From contig NZ_SDLR01000004.1 in NCBI RefSeq assembly GCF_004522215.1, positions 62,001 through 126,000 of the forward strand: a DNA stretch of 64,000 bases, given 5' to 3'. The stretch comes from Ammoniphilus sp. YIM 78166. GTDB taxonomy: Bacteria; Bacillota; Bacilli; Aneurinibacillales; RAOX-1. The notes under the pieces were generated by a model. That model saw only the letters and a program-made list of their open reading frames with translations. It made no database searches and was not told where the DNA came from. Position numbers and translations under genes: made by a program. Of this stretch, positions 8,581 through 17,362 are shown piece after piece; within the stretch, counting starts at the first letter, position 1; every line of letters begins with the position of its first letter.

Positions 8581-9573
8581 TCTTACACTTTTTCTCTCCA
8601 CCAAGGACCCTTGAATCCACTTGGCCATCGGCTCTCGCTCGACTCCCTTGTTTTCGATTTCAGCAATCAACAGTTCAATGGACCATTGAATCATCTGTTC
8701 TACCGGCTGACGCCAGGTGGTAAGCGAATAGCCAGACCACGCTGCCAAGGGAATATCATCAAATCCAACAAAGGAGATATCCTTCGGAATGCCAAAGCCC
8801 AGCTCTTTTGCTGCATCCATCGCCCCGAGAGCCATGATATCATTGGCACAAAAAATGGCATCTGGAGGCTCCACGCTGCTTAACAAACGCTTCGAGGCCT
8901 CGAAGCCTCCTTCATACGTATAGTGGCCGATATCGGTGATCAAGGAATAACCATGCCGATTAAGGGATCGCCGAACCCCCTGCTCCCGATCCTGACTTGT
9001 CGAGGTATTCGGATTTCCTGCGATGTAAGCCATTCGCTTATGACCCTTCTGAATCAAGTACTCCCCGATCTGATCACCCGCGTCCATGTTATCGCAACAG
9101 ACCGTATGGCAGTGCAGGTTCTGATGGTAACGGTTAAACAAAACAATAGGAATGTTGTTCTCCACGAACGATGATACAACCTTAGAGGAAAGCAAGGCTG
9201 AAGTCACAATAACCCCCTCCACGCTGTAGTCCAGAAATTGAGACATCTCTGCGTCCTCAATCTGATCGTTTTCTATATTTACGAAAAGCACTTGGTATCC
9301 CAGCTCCCTTAGCTTTTTCGAAAAGCCACCCAACACCTCAGGGTAAAACGGATTTTGGATATCGGCCATCGCAACCCCAATCATCCGCGTCCGCTTCGTA
9401 ATAAGCCCCCTTGCCAAAACATTGGGACGATACCCCAACTCTTGAGCCGCCCGCAACACTCGCTCCCGCGTTTCCTTCGCCACTCGTGCCCCAGGGGTAA
9501 ACACACGCGATACCGTAGACTGTGAAATACCAAGATACTTAGCTATGTCAGATGCCGTCACTTGCTTATGCAT
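8578..9573 (-). CDS. LacI-family transcriptional regulator
   Basis: 331 residues from the ATG after GGGAGGGGTTGTGT; the frame stays open into the upstream repeat array, but that extension is not protein-like. N-terminal HTH: VTASDIAKYLGISQSTVSRVF, then LGYRPNVLARGL, followed by a periplasmic-binding-like effector domain (IGVAMADIQNPFYPEVLGG, PDAIFCANDIMALGAM, FVGFDDIPLAAW). The HisD-family gene upstream carries a TGCATACGTATGCA palindrome typical of LacI operators and is the likely target. The ligand is unknown. Confidence 0.9.
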   Translation of the reverse strand: MHKQVTASDIAKYLGISQSTVSRVFTPGARVAKETRERVLRAAQELGYRPNVLARGLITKRTRMIGVAMADIQNPFYPEVLGGFSKKLRELGYQVLFVNIENDQIEDAEMSQFLDYSVEGVIVTSALLSSKVVSSFVENNIPIVLFNRYHQNLHCHTVCCDNMDAGDQIGEYLIQKGHKRMAYIAGNPNTSTSQDREQGVRRSLNRHGYSLITDIGHYTYEGGFEASKRLLSSVEPPDAIFCANDIMALGAMDAAKELGFGIPKDISFVGFDDIPLAAWSGYSLTTWRQPVEQMIQWSIELLIAEIENKGVEREPMAKWIQGSLVERKSVR

Positions 9574-9695
9574 ACACAACCCCTCCCAAACAAGCCAATC
9601 ATACGAGATTATATCATAATTTGTTCGGCGGACGAATTCGGTTGTGGGATAGGGGTGGGAGTGGCGGCTAGATGGGTAGAAGGCGGGCCGGTTGG

Positions 9696-10095
9696 TTTGG
9701 CGAAAAGGACACCTGATCCGGCGAAACTCACGATCGGTCCGGCGATTTCCACACCACGTCCGGCAAATCCCGCCCTGGCCGTCCATGCCACTGCCAGGCC
9801 CGGACCTCAGTCCGGCGAAAAAACAGCCTGATCCGGCGAATCTCACGATCGGTCCGGCGATTTCCACACCACGTCCGGCAAATCCGCCCTGGCAGCCCAT
9901 GCTACCTGCCCGCCCGGACCTCAGTCCGGCGAATCTCACGATCGGTCCGGCGATTTCCACACCTCGTCCGGCAAATCCCGCCCTGGCCGCCCATGCCACT
10001 GCCAGGCCCGGACCTCAGTCCGGCGAAAAAACAACCTGATCCGGCGAATTTCACGATCGGTCCGGCGATTTCCGCACCTCGTCCGGAAAATCCGC
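9696..10095. repeat. GC-rich phased intergenic array A
   Basis: Fifteen copies of a core word TCCGGCGA (variants TTTGGCGA, TCCGGCAA, TCCGGAAA) starting at 9696, 9717, 9738, 9759, 9811, 9832, 9853, 9874, 9925, 9946, 9967, 10019, 10040, 10061 and 10082. Intervals are 21 except three of 51-52. The 51-52 bp gaps hold a second shared block (GCCCTGGCC...CCGGACCTCAG). The region is clearly richer in GC than its neighbours. Open frames run through it on both strands, but their products are low-complexity and lack ribosome sites. Confidence 0.85.
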
Positions 10096-10129
10096 CCTGG
10101 CCCTCACCTCGCCCCCAACCCCAACAACC

Positions 10130-10160
10130 CCAAAAGGGTACCCAATTCTGGATACCCTCA
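10130..10160 (-). terminator. Terminator after hisD-like gene
   Basis: Minus-strand hairpin GGGTATCC-AGAATT-GGGTACCC followed by TTTT. Confidence 0.65.
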
Positions 10161-10169
10161 ACGAACGTT

Positions 10170-11459
10170 TTACTTTTCAACTGCAACCTTGCCATAGCGG
10201 CGCACGCGTAAACGAGCTTGTTCAGCATGGCCAGCAAAGTTCTCGATGTCACATAAACGGGCACAATACTCCCCGATCATGGCTGTGGCTTCTGGCTTGA
10301 CCTTTTGATAGGTGCAAGTTTTGATGAACTTTCCAACCCATAGGCCGCCGGTATAGCGAGCGGCTCCTTTGGTAGGAAGCGTGTGGTTGGTTCCGATGAC
10401 TTTATCTCCGTAAGCCACGTTGGTTTCTGGTCCGAGGAAAAGGGCTCCAAAGTTTTTCATGTTATCCAAGAAGTACTGTGGATCCTTTGTTAAAACTTCC
10501 ACATGTTCATAAGCAAGCTTATCAGCTTCTACGACCGCTTCTTCCAAACTATCTACTACGATGACAATACCGTAATCCTCCCATGCCACTCGTGCGACGT
10601 CAGCGGTTGGCAATACTTGGAGCTGGCGTTCGATTTCAACCAAGGTTTCTTGGGCGAGCTTCTCTGAAGTTGTGATAAGTGCCGATGGTGAAGTCGGTCC
10701 ATGTTCGGCTTGGCCTAGCAGATCCGTAGCGATCATCTCAGCGTCAGCTGTCTCATCAGCAATCACTAAGGTTTCGGTTGGGCCTGCCAATAGGTCAATT
10801 CCCACTCGACCAAACAATTGGCGCTTGGCTTCGGCTACATAGGCGTTACCCGGCCCTACCAACATATCGACGGGTGCAATAGTTTCGGTTCCTAACGCCA
10901 TCGCAGCCATAGCCTGAACCCCCCCTAGAATATAGATCTCATCAGCTCCCGCCAACGCCATAGCCGTAACTGTGGCTGCAGGGATCTCTCCATTAATAGG
11001 AGGGGTACATGCAATAACCCGCTGGACTCCAGCTACTTTTGCCGTTAACACACTCATATGAGCGGAAGCCACCATCGGGTAACGTCCACCTGGAATATAA
11101 CATCCCACGCTGTTTACCGGAATATTTTTATGCCCTAACACGACACCCGGAAGCGTTTCTACTTCAATATCCTGTAGAGCGGACTTTTGGGCCTCGGCGA
11201 ATCTTCTTACGTTGGCTTGAGCAAATTGAATATCCTCGATTACTTGTGCGGGGACTCCCTGAATAATCTCTTCAATTTGCTCCGGGGTTAGACGGAACGA
11301 TTCTGGCGACCACTTATCCAACTGGCACGATAATTCCCGTACCGCTGCGTCTCCCCCTTGCTTGATATCTTCAATAATCTTTTCGACTGTTTGTCTCACC
11401 AGTGCTTCGGCTTTTGCCTGCTCACTTTGGCTTTTACCTGTTTTAATAAATGTCGCCAT
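10170..11459 (-). CDS. HisD-family dehydrogenase, probably catabolic
   Basis: 429 residues, full length for the histidinol dehydrogenase family; ATG follows AGAGGGGGATTTTTC. Family blocks: [59 protein letters not shown] and [15 protein letters not shown]. No other his genes are nearby. Its LacI regulator, operator control and the [20 protein letters not shown]-terminal block suggest a paralogue such as the sulfopropanediol dehydrogenase (HpsN) branch rather than histidine biosynthesis. That assignment is inference. Confidence 0.82.
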   Translation of the reverse strand: MATFIKTGKSQSEQAKAEALVRQTVEKIIEDIKQGGDAAVRELSCQLDKWSPESFRLTPEQIEEIIQGVPAQVIEDIQFAQANVRRFAEAQKSALQDIEVETLPGVVLGHKNIPVNSVGCYIPGGRYPMVASAHMSVLTAKVAGVQRVIACTPPINGEIPAATVTAMALAGADEIYILGGVQAMAAMALGTETIAPVDMLVGPGNAYVAEAKRQLFGRVGIDLLAGPTETLVIADETADAEMIATDLLGQAEHGPTSPSALITTSEKLAQETLVEIERQLQVLPTADVARVAWEDYGIVIVVDSLEEAVVEADKLAYEHVEVLTKDPQYFLDNMKNFGALFLGPETNVAYGDKVIGTNHTLPTKGAARYTGGLWVGKFIKTCTYQKVKPEATAMIGEYCARLCDIENFAGHAEQARLRVRRYGKVAVEK

Positions 11460-11481
11460 GAAAAATCCCCCTCTGGTTAAT

Positions 11482-11495
11482 TGCATACGTATGCA
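11482..11495 (-). promoter_or_regulatory. LacI-type operator O2
   Basis: Perfect 14-bp palindrome TGCATACGTATGCA with central CG, in the leader between promoter and ribosome site of the hisD-like gene. Confidence 0.75.
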
Positions 11496-11541
11496 CAAAA
11501 ACCCGTCATAATCTCATAAACTGAACTGCTATGTTATCCCA

Positions 11542-11570
11542 ATTATATAATGCATACGTATTCACATCAA
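11542..11570 (-). promoter_or_regulatory. hisD-like promoter with operator O1 in the spacer
   Basis: Minus strand: TTGATG (11565-11570), 17-bp spacer, TATAAT (11542-11547). The spacer contains TGAATACGTATGCA (11551-11564), an imperfect copy of O2. Centre-to-centre distance between O1 and O2 is 69 bp. Confidence 0.8.
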
Positions 11571-11682
11571 GCAAAACTTTTCAGCTAGCCTTCTTTCTCA
11601 TTTTCATCACAGCTTGGTCATAAAAAGGATACATTTTACTTTTATAATGGTCGGATAGCGTGTCGCGAAAGGAGATCAAGCA

Positions 11683-12000
11683 GTGGATACAAAATGGACT
11701 AAGACTTGGGATCAACTATGGGAGCGGATAGAAGGGGAAAGGAGAAAGTCTAGGCGGGAAAAACGAACAGAAAAAGAATCGATACAGGTATACACCTTAG
11801 GGGATGAACAGCTCGATCAGCTTGAAAAAGCGGTTCGCAAGCGTAATATTCCTCTTTCCCAAGCCATCCAGGAAGCGATTGATTTATATTGCCAACACCA
11901 GGAAATGGACACCCTTCCGAAGATCAGAGAAGAACGCAAGGAACAAAACCCCCTTTTACGTTTGGAAGGCCTCTGTGTTCGAGGAGGAGACCTAGGATGA
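11683..12000 (+). CDS. Putative antitoxin partner of PIN protein
   Basis: 105 residues from GTG after GAAAGGAGATCAAGCA. Highly charged N-terminus (residues 1-33), then QVYTLGDEQLDQLEKAVRKR and IPLSQAIQEAIDLYC, which resembles a ribbon-helix-helix-like segment. Ends in an ATGA overlap with the PIN-domain gene, the usual antitoxin-toxin layout. No specific antitoxin family was recognised; the role comes from position and coupling. Confidence 0.55.
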   Translation: MDTKWTKTWDQLWERIEGERRKSRREKRTEKESIQVYTLGDEQLDQLEKAVRKRNIPLSQAIQEAIDLYCQHQEMDTLPKIREERKEQNPLLRLEGLCVRGGDLG

Positions 12001-12455
12001 CACAAGAACAATTACAAGAGCAAGCTGTCTTTTTGGATCGGTCGGCTCTAGAAGCATTCATGAACCCGAGCCATCCGTTTTATCGAAGGGCTGCCTCCTT
12101 TTTCTACGGTCTAGATGACTTTAAACAGCCCTTGGTTACCATCAACCTCATGATTTACGAGCTTCATGAACGGATTCGCGAACAGGCAGGTCCCGAACAG
12201 GCACAATTTTTCATTAACGTCATGAAACGGGCAGAGCAGGTAGGGGTATTGAGAGTGATTGCAGTAAATGAATCGATTGAGCAGGAAGCTGCACGCCTCA
12301 TGCTTGAGCATCATGAAGACGGCTTGTCTTTTCTCGAAGCCTGTACGTTAGTGGTGATGCACGACCTAGGGATCCAGCGCCTCTTTTCCTTTAGCAGTCA
12401 ATGGAATCGAATATCCTTGGATTGGTCCCATTTGCAGATCGTTCCTACATCATGA
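11997..12455 (+). CDS. PIN-domain-like protein, catalytic site altered
   Basis: 152 residues, coupled by ATGA to the gene before. PIN-like layout: first acidic strand VFLDRSALEAF (Asp14), second acidic site INLMIYELHERI (Glu55), third region HHEDGLSFLEACTLVVMHDLGI, last strand LFSFSSQW. In active PIN nucleases the third region carries Asp in SFTDA; here it is Glu114. The final acidic residue of FTxD is Ser133. It may be weakened or dead as an RNase, or a divergent subgroup. Role as a toxin is inference. Confidence 0.65.
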   Translation: MTQEQLQEQAVFLDRSALEAFMNPSHPFYRRAASFFYGLDDFKQPLVTINLMIYELHERIREQAGPEQAQFFINVMKRAEQVGVLRVIAVNESIEQEAARLMLEHHEDGLSFLEACTLVVMHDLGIQRLFSFSSQWNRISLDWSHLQIVPTS

Positions 12456-12473
12456 AAAGAGTCTTACAAAACA

Positions 12474-12523
12474 AAAGAAGGGCTTCTCTCAACCTGTTAT
12501 GTTGAAGAAAGAAGCCCTTTTTT
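12474..12523. terminator. Bidirectional terminator
   Basis: Hairpin AAGGGCTTCT / AGAAGCCCTT with inner AAC/GTT pairs, A-run left and T-run right; between the PIN gene and the convergent flavoprotein. Confidence 0.8.
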
Positions 12524-12530
12524 AAGGCTA

Positions 12531-13670
12531 CTACCTTAATTTCCACAAGTAATATTTCTCAAATGCAATCTTCATTAAATGCGGAACCGTTCCGTCCATA
12601 GCCCACTCCATAATGGAAGAGCTCGATTTAGAATTTGGATACCTAAAAACAAACATACCCCCATTCGTACCAAGCTCCATTAGACCTAGTAAACTGTCCT
12701 CATATTCTTTAGTTTGAGATTTACCTTTTAGTCTTAACAATATGTTTTCCGCAGCGATATGTCCCTGTAATTCTGCAGCACGTCCAGTTTTAATAACTTG
12801 CTGGTTAGGTAACAAATTTGCATCTCCGACAACGTATATATTTTCCCATTGAACGGATTGCAGAAAGGTATTCACTGTAATTAAACCATTTTGGTGATTC
12901 AACTCTTTTGATGAAAAGATAAACTCGGCCCCTTTGTATGGGGGTAATATGAGTGAAAAGCCATAAGGAATAGCTACGCCATTACTGAAGAATAAGTTCT
13001 CTTCATCAACTTTCTGCAAGTTAACATCACAGTGGTAGGCAATTCCTTTTTCTTGCATGTGAGTTTTTAAAATTTCTGTGACGTTCTTTCCGCCATGGTT
13101 AAGGAGATCTTTCTCATATGTGAAGTAGGTAATCGAAGGGTTTCGTCTTTTTTGCTTAAGGTAAGCGTCTAATTCGAATAAAAACTCATATGACATCCAA
13201 GAAGAAGGGTTTCCTTGTGCCACACCAATGATAATGGGTTTTTGGGAATCCAAACTTTCAATTTCTAGCTTTGTTTTTAAAGCATCTTCAGCAAAGTATA
13301 TCGATGAAGTATTACCCCTTAATCCTTCTATTTTCGCATAATCCGGGAATGCCCCCGTAGCTATAACAGCGTAATCATAATCCAAGGCAGATTGATCATG
13401 AAACACGATCCTATTTTCTCTAGGCATAATCTTTGAAACTTGCTTCTGGATAAATTTTACCCCAGCTTTGTCTAGAGTCGGTGCCAAAAGAAACGAAATA
13501 TCCTCTATCTTCCGTTGCCCGAAGGGAACCCATAGCAGTGAAGGCCTAAATATAAAATTTGATTTATCTGCAATTAAGACAACTTCATGATTACTTTCCC
13601 TCATCTTTTCGCCTAGTCTCAACGCGGTATTTAGTCCTCCAAACCCTCCACCTAAAATAACTATTCGCAT
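12531..13670 (-). CDS. SQR/NDH-2-like FAD-dependent oxidoreductase
   Basis: 379 residues from the ATG after AAGGTGGTTCCT. N-terminal dinucleotide fold RIVILGGGFGGLNTALRLGE, then YDYAVIATGAFPDY and NIYVVGDANLLPNQQ near 290. The layout is that of sulfide:quinone oxidoreductases and type II NADH dehydrogenases. The only cysteine I see is in YHCDVNLQ, so the redox-active cysteines of true SQR are missing; a quinone reductase with another donor is more likely. Monocistronic with its own terminator. Confidence 0.75.
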   Translation of the reverse strand: MRIVILGGGFGGLNTALRLGEKMRESNHEVVLIADKSNFIFRPSLLWVPFGQRKIEDISFLLAPTLDKAGVKFIQKQVSKIMPRENRIVFHDQSALDYDYAVIATGAFPDYAKIEGLRGNTSSIYFAEDALKTKLEIESLDSQKPIIIGVAQGNPSSWMSYEFLFELDAYLKQKRRNPSITYFTYEKDLLNHGGKNVTEILKTHMQEKGIAYHCDVNLQKVDEENLFFSNGVAIPYGFSLILPPYKGAEFIFSSKELNHQNGLITVNTFLQSVQWENIYVVGDANLLPNQQVIKTGRAAELQGHIAAENILLRLKGKSQTKEYEDSLLGLMELGTNGGMFVFRYPNSKSSSSIMEWAMDGTVPHLMKIAFEKYYLWKLR

Positions 13671-13769
13671 AGGAACCACCTTCAAAATATCATTTCCCTG
13701 TATTCTCTATTTTTTACTAAGGATTGAATTTTTATTGGGCAGCTCTTTCTTTTTCTCCCTGATATTCCT

Positions 13770-15566
13770 TCACACTTTATTTAGTTGATTAACTAACTGC
13801 ATATTCCTCAGCGGCAAGCTTACGTCTACCACGGTTCCTTTGTTTACTTCACTCGTAATCCGTACTTCGCCAAAGTGATTCTCGATAATCTTTTTACTAA
13901 TCATGTACCCTAATCCTGTGCCCTTCTCTTTAGTAGTATAGAAAGGTTGACCCAGTTTAGCGAGAACTTCCTTTGGCATGCCAACACCTTCATCCCTAAA
14001 CTGGACACTGACATACTCATCGTTTGTCTGACTCACTACAATAACCAGTTTGCCACCTGCTGGCATGGCTTCAATGGCATTTTTAATATAGTTGATAAAT
14101 ACTTGCTTCAACTGATTTTCATCACATGGAACGACTATTTCCCCCGGTGGGAACTCAGTAATAATCTCCACATTATTCAAGATGGCCTGAGTATCTAATA
14201 ACGTAATCAGTTGAGTCAATAGCACTTTCAGATCTATCCATTCAAACTTACTCACTTGAGGCTTCGCGAGAATTAACAGTTCGCTAAGGATCTGTTCAAT
14301 CCTTTCAATCTCTGAAGACATAATCTTAAAATACTCTTCCCTGTCCCCATAGCCTGATCTCATGAGTTGAACAAATCCCTTGATCGCGGTGATAGGGTTT
14401 CTGATTTCATGAGCAATGCCGGCCGCTAATTGACCAGCCACAGATAACTTCTCCGTGTTTTGCAGGATCTCCTGGGACTTCTTCCACTCCGTCAGATCTC
14501 TTATCGTAACCGACCAACCATCTTGATTCCCGCTAGAATCCTTGATGGGTGAAATGTTTAACATGACCGTCAAGCTTAACCCATCTTTTCTTAAGCGAGT
14601 CGTTTCCGCACCAATGATATGGTTTCCTTTGTTAACCTCGCTCTCAAATGCCTCTACCTCACCGATTATTTCTGTCGGAATAAACGGCAGCTCATATAAT
14701 CCTAAACCCACGACCTCTTGTTTCGTCCACCCAAACAGGTCTTCGAAGGCCTTATTGGCTTGGGTGACCTGTCCTTGCCTGTTAAAAATCAGAATCGCAT
14801 CCACATTATTTTCAATTAGAGATTCTAGCTGCTGGGTTTTCGTCTGAAGGGCATCCTCCGCTTGTTTCCTTGGGGTAATGTCTTTAGCAACCCCGTATAC
14901 GCCAACGACTTTATCGTTCACAATGATCGGCATATTTGTCACATCGACATGAACGATGTGACCGTTCTTATGTAAGACTTTCGTCTGGTATCTTTGGGTC
15001 GTACCCTGCGCTGCTATCTTGTAGTGCTCTAAGGTTCGCTCAATGTCATCTTTTGACACCAAAGGAATGAACGATTGTTTCAGGAATTCCTCTTCGCGAT
15101 ATCCTAATAAGTGTTCCATCGCCGGATTGACACTAAGGTAATTTCCCTCTAAATCAAAAGAGAAAACGGCATCAGGATTTTGGTGAAACAATGATTTATA
15201 GTGCTGCTCTTTTTCATGCTCTTCTAGCTTCTGCTTAGTAATATCTCGAAAATATACGGTTAATCCATTTGGGGATGGATAGGCCCTTACGTCATACCAT
15301 GTTTCCAATGGAGGAAAATACGCGTCGAAGGATACGGGAACCTGTTCCTTAACCGTCCTATTATACTGCTCATAAAAAGGTAGGTTTACCGCTTCAGGGA
15401 ATTCAATCCAGACGTTTTTGCCAACTAAATCTTCCCTGCTCCGAAAAAGTAAGCGAGTTGCCGCTGTATTCACATAAGTAAAGTTCCAGCGATTATCCAC
15501 CGCAAAAAAACCATCTGTAATTCGCTCTAAAATCGCATACGCATCCTCTAAGGGGTAGTTCATCAT
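13770..15566 (-). CDS. Three-PAS orphan sensor histidine kinase
   Basis: 598 residues, no membrane segment, so cytoplasmic. PAS domains at about 8-110, 120-235 and 245-365, then HisKA with LAAGIAHEIRNPITAIKGF (phospho-His near 387) and a HATPase_c domain with DENQLKQVFINYIKNAIEAMP, DEGVGMP and TTKEKGTGLGYMISKKII. ATG follows GAGAGGCTTGTT. No response regulator gene adjoins it. Domain layout resembles the KinA/KinE sporulation kinases, so Spo0F/Spo0A phosphorelay input is plausible but unproven. Confidence 0.88.
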   Translation of the reverse strand: MMNYPLEDAYAILERITDGFFAVDNRWNFTYVNTAATRLLFRSREDLVGKNVWIEFPEAVNLPFYEQYNRTVKEQVPVSFDAYFPPLETWYDVRAYPSPNGLTVYFRDITKQKLEEHEKEQHYKSLFHQNPDAVFSFDLEGNYLSVNPAMEHLLGYREEEFLKQSFIPLVSKDDIERTLEHYKIAAQGTTQRYQTKVLHKNGHIVHVDVTNMPIIVNDKVVGVYGVAKDITPRKQAEDALQTKTQQLESLIENNVDAILIFNRQGQVTQANKAFEDLFGWTKQEVVGLGLYELPFIPTEIIGEVEAFESEVNKGNHIIGAETTRLRKDGLSLTVMLNISPIKDSSGNQDGWSVTIRDLTEWKKSQEILQNTEKLSVAGQLAAGIAHEIRNPITAIKGFVQLMRSGYGDREEYFKIMSSEIERIEQILSELLILAKPQVSKFEWIDLKVLLTQLITLLDTQAILNNVEIITEFPPGEIVVPCDENQLKQVFINYIKNAIEAMPAGGKLVIVVSQTNDEYVSVQFRDEGVGMPKEVLAKLGQPFYTTKEKGTGLGYMISKKIIENHFGEVRITSEVNKGTVVDVSLPLRNMQLVNQLNKV

Positions 15567-15719
15567 AACAAGCCTCTCTTTACATTTTTATCAGCATGTT
15601 TACGCGAGTATTAGAAATTTATTTTTCAGAAAAATTATATCATATTTTATATCGTTTGGTTTCAGTAGAAATCTTCTTTGATACTGGGAGCGGACAAATT
15701 AGTTTATGTGGGGATTTAC

Positions 15720-15830
15720 ATGGGGGACAACAAAATGGCTTATGCAGGCACGAAAGCTGTTAAGATTGATAAGTTAGATTGGTACTATAAAAACTATCGG
15801 GTTGTTGGCATTAAAAGAATCCTTAAATAA
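15720..15830 (+). CDS. Possible 36-residue basic peptide
   Basis: ATG at 15720, with an in-frame second ATG at 15735 preceded by GGGGGACAACAAA. The product is lysine- and tyrosine-rich (DKLDWYYKNYRVVGIKRILK). No relative recognised. Convergent with the next small gene; a hairpin AGGGTAACG...CGCTTACCCT follows the stop. Confidence 0.35.
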   Translation: MGDNKMAYAGTKAVKIDKLDWYYKNYRVVGIKRILK

Positions 15831-15852
15831 AAGCCAGGGTAACGTCCGGCGC

Positions 15853-15978
15853 TTACCCTAGCATTAACTGTGGGATATAGAATAAGGAGAAGAAGATTGC
15901 ACTTAAAAAGGACACAATAAAGAGAGCATTCCATATCCACATCCGTACTGGTTGATTGATAAATTCTACTATAAACAC
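15853..15978 (-). CDS. Small single-span membrane protein
   Basis: 41 residues from GTG after a strong AAGGGGGAAGAGAA site. A 20-residue hydrophobic core starts after NQPVRMWIWNA and includes IVSFLSAIFFSLFYI. No family recognised. Found by reading the minus strand between the two kinase loci; ribosome site and hydrophobicity support it. Confidence 0.5.
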   Translation of the reverse strand: MFIVEFINQPVRMWIWNALFIVSFLSAIFFSLFYIPQLMLG

Positions 15979-16183
15979 TTCTCTTCCCCCTTATAAATTC
16001 ATCTATTCCGAAACAACGATAGCCCTGCCTCTCTACCGTCCTTGTAGTTCCTAGACCACTCCAGTTTGAATCGGTTTAATTGATATGATCATGTTTATAA
16101 GCCTATTATAGTTAGGGAAAAAGAAAGCCACAGTGAAGTTTTTCACACCGTATGAATCCCACCGTACCAGATTAATGAACAAA

Positions 16184-16222
16184 AAAGAGCTTCCCCCAAC
16201 GAATCTGTTAGGAAAGCCCTCT
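16184..16222 (-). terminator. Probable terminator after the PAS-EAL remnant
   Basis: Imperfect minus-strand hairpin from AAGAGGGCTTTCC to GGGGGAAGCTCTT, then six T. Confidence 0.5.
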
Positions 16223-16226
16223 TAAC

Positions 16227-16865
16227 CTATATATTAACAAAATTACGCCGCTGCAGCAGTGCCTCAAAGTCCTCCGCAGGAAGGGGTCTTCTAAAGAGGT
16301 AGCCTTGCTCTTCATCACAACCAATTTCCCTCAGAAAACTCATCTGTTCCTCGGTCTCCGTACCTTCTGCCACCACCTTAATCCCTAGATTATGGGCAAG
16401 CATAACAATGGTCTGAACAATCGAAGCGTTGTAAGCTGATATAGGGCTTGACTTTCTCTTAGCGCAGCTTCTACTTTCACCCGATCCGTAATGTCGGTTC
16501 GTATCGACACATACTGTTGGGGCCGAGCCTGCTCATCTAAGAAAGGGACAATTACCGTCTTCACCCAATAGAAGCTTCCATCCTTGGCTCGATTCTTACA
16601 TTCCCCCGTCCAAATCTGGCCTCTGCTAATCGTGTTCCACATGTTGCGAAAAAACGATTTAGGATGGTAGCCCGAATTAATCATTCGGTGTGTTCTCCCC
16701 ATTAATTCTTCCCGCCCTATAGCCCGATATCTCACAAAATTTGTCATTCACATACGTAATCAGCCCGCTGGCATCCGTAATGGCTACAATCGTGGATTGA
16801 TTGAAAGCATCATTCAGACTCTGTAAATGTACCAGCTTTTCTTGATAAACGGTCTTCCACTCCAT
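16227..16865 (-). pseudogene. Decayed PAS-(GGDEF)-EAL signalling gene
   Basis: The N-terminal part (16865 leftwards) is a PAS domain ([20 protein letters not shown]); near 16680 the frame shifts and continues as a PAS/PAC segment ([20 protein letters not shown], then [16 protein letters not shown]). Near 16440 this jumps to the last part of an EAL domain in another frame: [20 protein letters not shown], then EQGYLFRRPLPAEDFEALL. The GGDEF region and most of EAL, including the EAL motif, are missing. So: one frameshift plus a large internal deletion. The intact ancestor was probably a cyclic-di-GMP enzyme. Confidence 0.8.
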
Positions 16866-16980
16866 TTGGCTTCCCCCATCTTTGTTTATAAAGGGTGAAT
16901 AATTTTAGATATTACCAAAATTAGGTAATCTATGTTATAGCTAATATACCATATACGGCACCGGATCGGTTATATGATAT

Positions 16981-17259
16981 TTATTTTAGTTTTCTAAACG
17001 CCTCTATAAACTCATGAGGGTGATTCCTCAGATAAAAGGAAAACACTTGATGGTTGGTGTGCAGATAAAGAAAGCCGGTTTCTCCTGAGATGATCTTAAA
17101 CGAGATATCTAAAACATTATGAAGCGGAAATTCCCTAGACTCTGTGATTATCTTATCTCTATACAAGCACAGGTGATGCCGAGACTCGATCTGCTGTTGC
17201 TCATTCGACTCTACGGTGCGTGTGATCTCGATGTAGGGTTGTTTAGAAATAAGTGTCAT
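16981..17259 (-). CDS. Hypothetical 92-residue protein
   Basis: ATG after a strong CCGGAGGAAAGGAA site. Alternating beta-strand-like pattern (HHLCLYRDKIITESREFPL, DISFKIISGETGFLYLHTN) and a final helix EFIEAFRKLK, reminiscent of a small PH-like fold, but no family is claimed. Separate from the MHYT kinase, whose own terminator follows it. Confidence 0.65.
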   Translation of the reverse strand: MTLISKQPYIEITRTVESNEQQQIESRHHLCLYRDKIITESREFPLHNVLDISFKIISGETGFLYLHTNHQVFSFYLRNHPHEFIEAFRKLK

Positions 17260-17329
17260 TTCCTTTCCTCCGGTAGCTTGTTTCCCTTGAATACGTAACG
17301 AAGCGACGGAGGTTTCAACTTGGAAAAAT

Positions 17330-17362
17330 GTAAAAAAAGACTGTTGCTAAATAACAGCCTTA
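17330..17362 (-). terminator. Terminator after MHYT kinase
   Basis: Minus-strand hairpin GGCTGTT-ATTTAGC-AACAGTC followed by seven T; overlaps the kinase stop. Confidence 0.75.

Noticed and set aside
9696..10095. CRISPR-like array or coding repeat
   Set aside because: Units are 21 bp with 6-8 bp conserved cores, not 24-40 bp repeats with unique spacers, and no cas genes are near. Open frames run through on both strands but are low-complexity with no ribosome sites.
12531..13670. True sulfide:quinone oxidoreductase
   Set aside because: The catalytic cysteines of SQR are missing; only the fold family is supported.
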